DNA of 13,637 bases, from positions 1-13,637 of the forward strand of contig CBHWED010000073.1 in the NCBI GenBank assembly GCA_966112795.1, written 5' to 3'. Origin of the DNA: Croceibacterium_A sp966112795. GTDB lineage: Bacteria > Pseudomonadota > Alphaproteobacteria > Sphingomonadales > Sphingomonadaceae. The stretch's first letter is position 1. The number at the start of each line of letters is the position of its first letter. Below the pieces are notes generated by a model. The model searched no databases, was not told the DNA's origin, and worked only from the letters and a program-made list of their open reading frames with translations. Both the position numbers and the translations under genes were made by a program. Of this stretch, positions 13,634 through 13,637 are shown one piece after another.

Positions 13634-13637
13634 ATCC

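Noticed and set aside
13489..13637. tRNA-Pro as an integration site with a genomic-island boundary
   Set aside because: No integrase gene and no second copy of the tRNA 3' end was noticed in the window, and the neighbouring gene has the same base composition as the rest.
1..13637. CRISPR arrays, insertion sequences, tandem repeats
   Set aside because: No regularly spaced repeats, transposase motifs or terminal inverted repeats with target duplications were seen.

Overview
The window is GC-rich (about two thirds G+C by eye) and densely coding. It looks like chromosome of an alphaproteobacterium, most likely a sphingomonad. The support is the style of the TonB-dependent receptor (short signal peptide, then a DEILVTAQ TonB box), the short TrbC/VirB2-type protein, heavy GTG start use and overall codon bias. 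The taxonomic call is inference.

Left part (1-2583, minus strand): an operon reading right to left, pta (phosphate acetyltransferase) -> ackA (acetate kinase) -> a DUF3141 protein that runs off the left edge. The pta stop and the ackA GTG start overlap. A 460-bp divergent intergenic region (2584-3043) follows. It contains an unusually A+T-rich block with several nested inverted repeats, plus strong hairpins on both the pta side and the serine-dehydratase side.

Centre (3044-9070, plus strand): a tight four-gene operon of an iron-sulfur L-serine ammonia-lyase with an N-terminal twin-arginine-like leader, an MFS transporter, pyruvate formate-lyase (pflB) and its radical-SAM activase (pflA), with gaps of 16, 19 and 4 nt. 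Read together, the two divergent operons encode a complete route: serine -> pyruvate + NH3, pyruvate + CoA -> acetyl-CoA + formate, acetyl-CoA -> acetyl phosphate -> acetate + ATP. This is an oxygen-sensitive fermentative/overflow module in what is otherwise probably an aerobic genome.

Right part (9057-13637): an orphan VirB2-like small membrane protein and an EamA/DMT-family permease (minus strand); a divergently transcribed MarR-type regulator whose -10 element lies within a perfect inverted repeat; a large TonB-dependent outer-membrane receptor with a rho-independent terminator; and a complete tRNA-Pro(GGG) gene on the minus strand at the right edge.

The most interesting points are the serine-to-acetate cassette with a shared palindrome-rich control region, the Tat-like leader on an iron-sulfur serine dehydratase, and the isolated VirB2-like gene.
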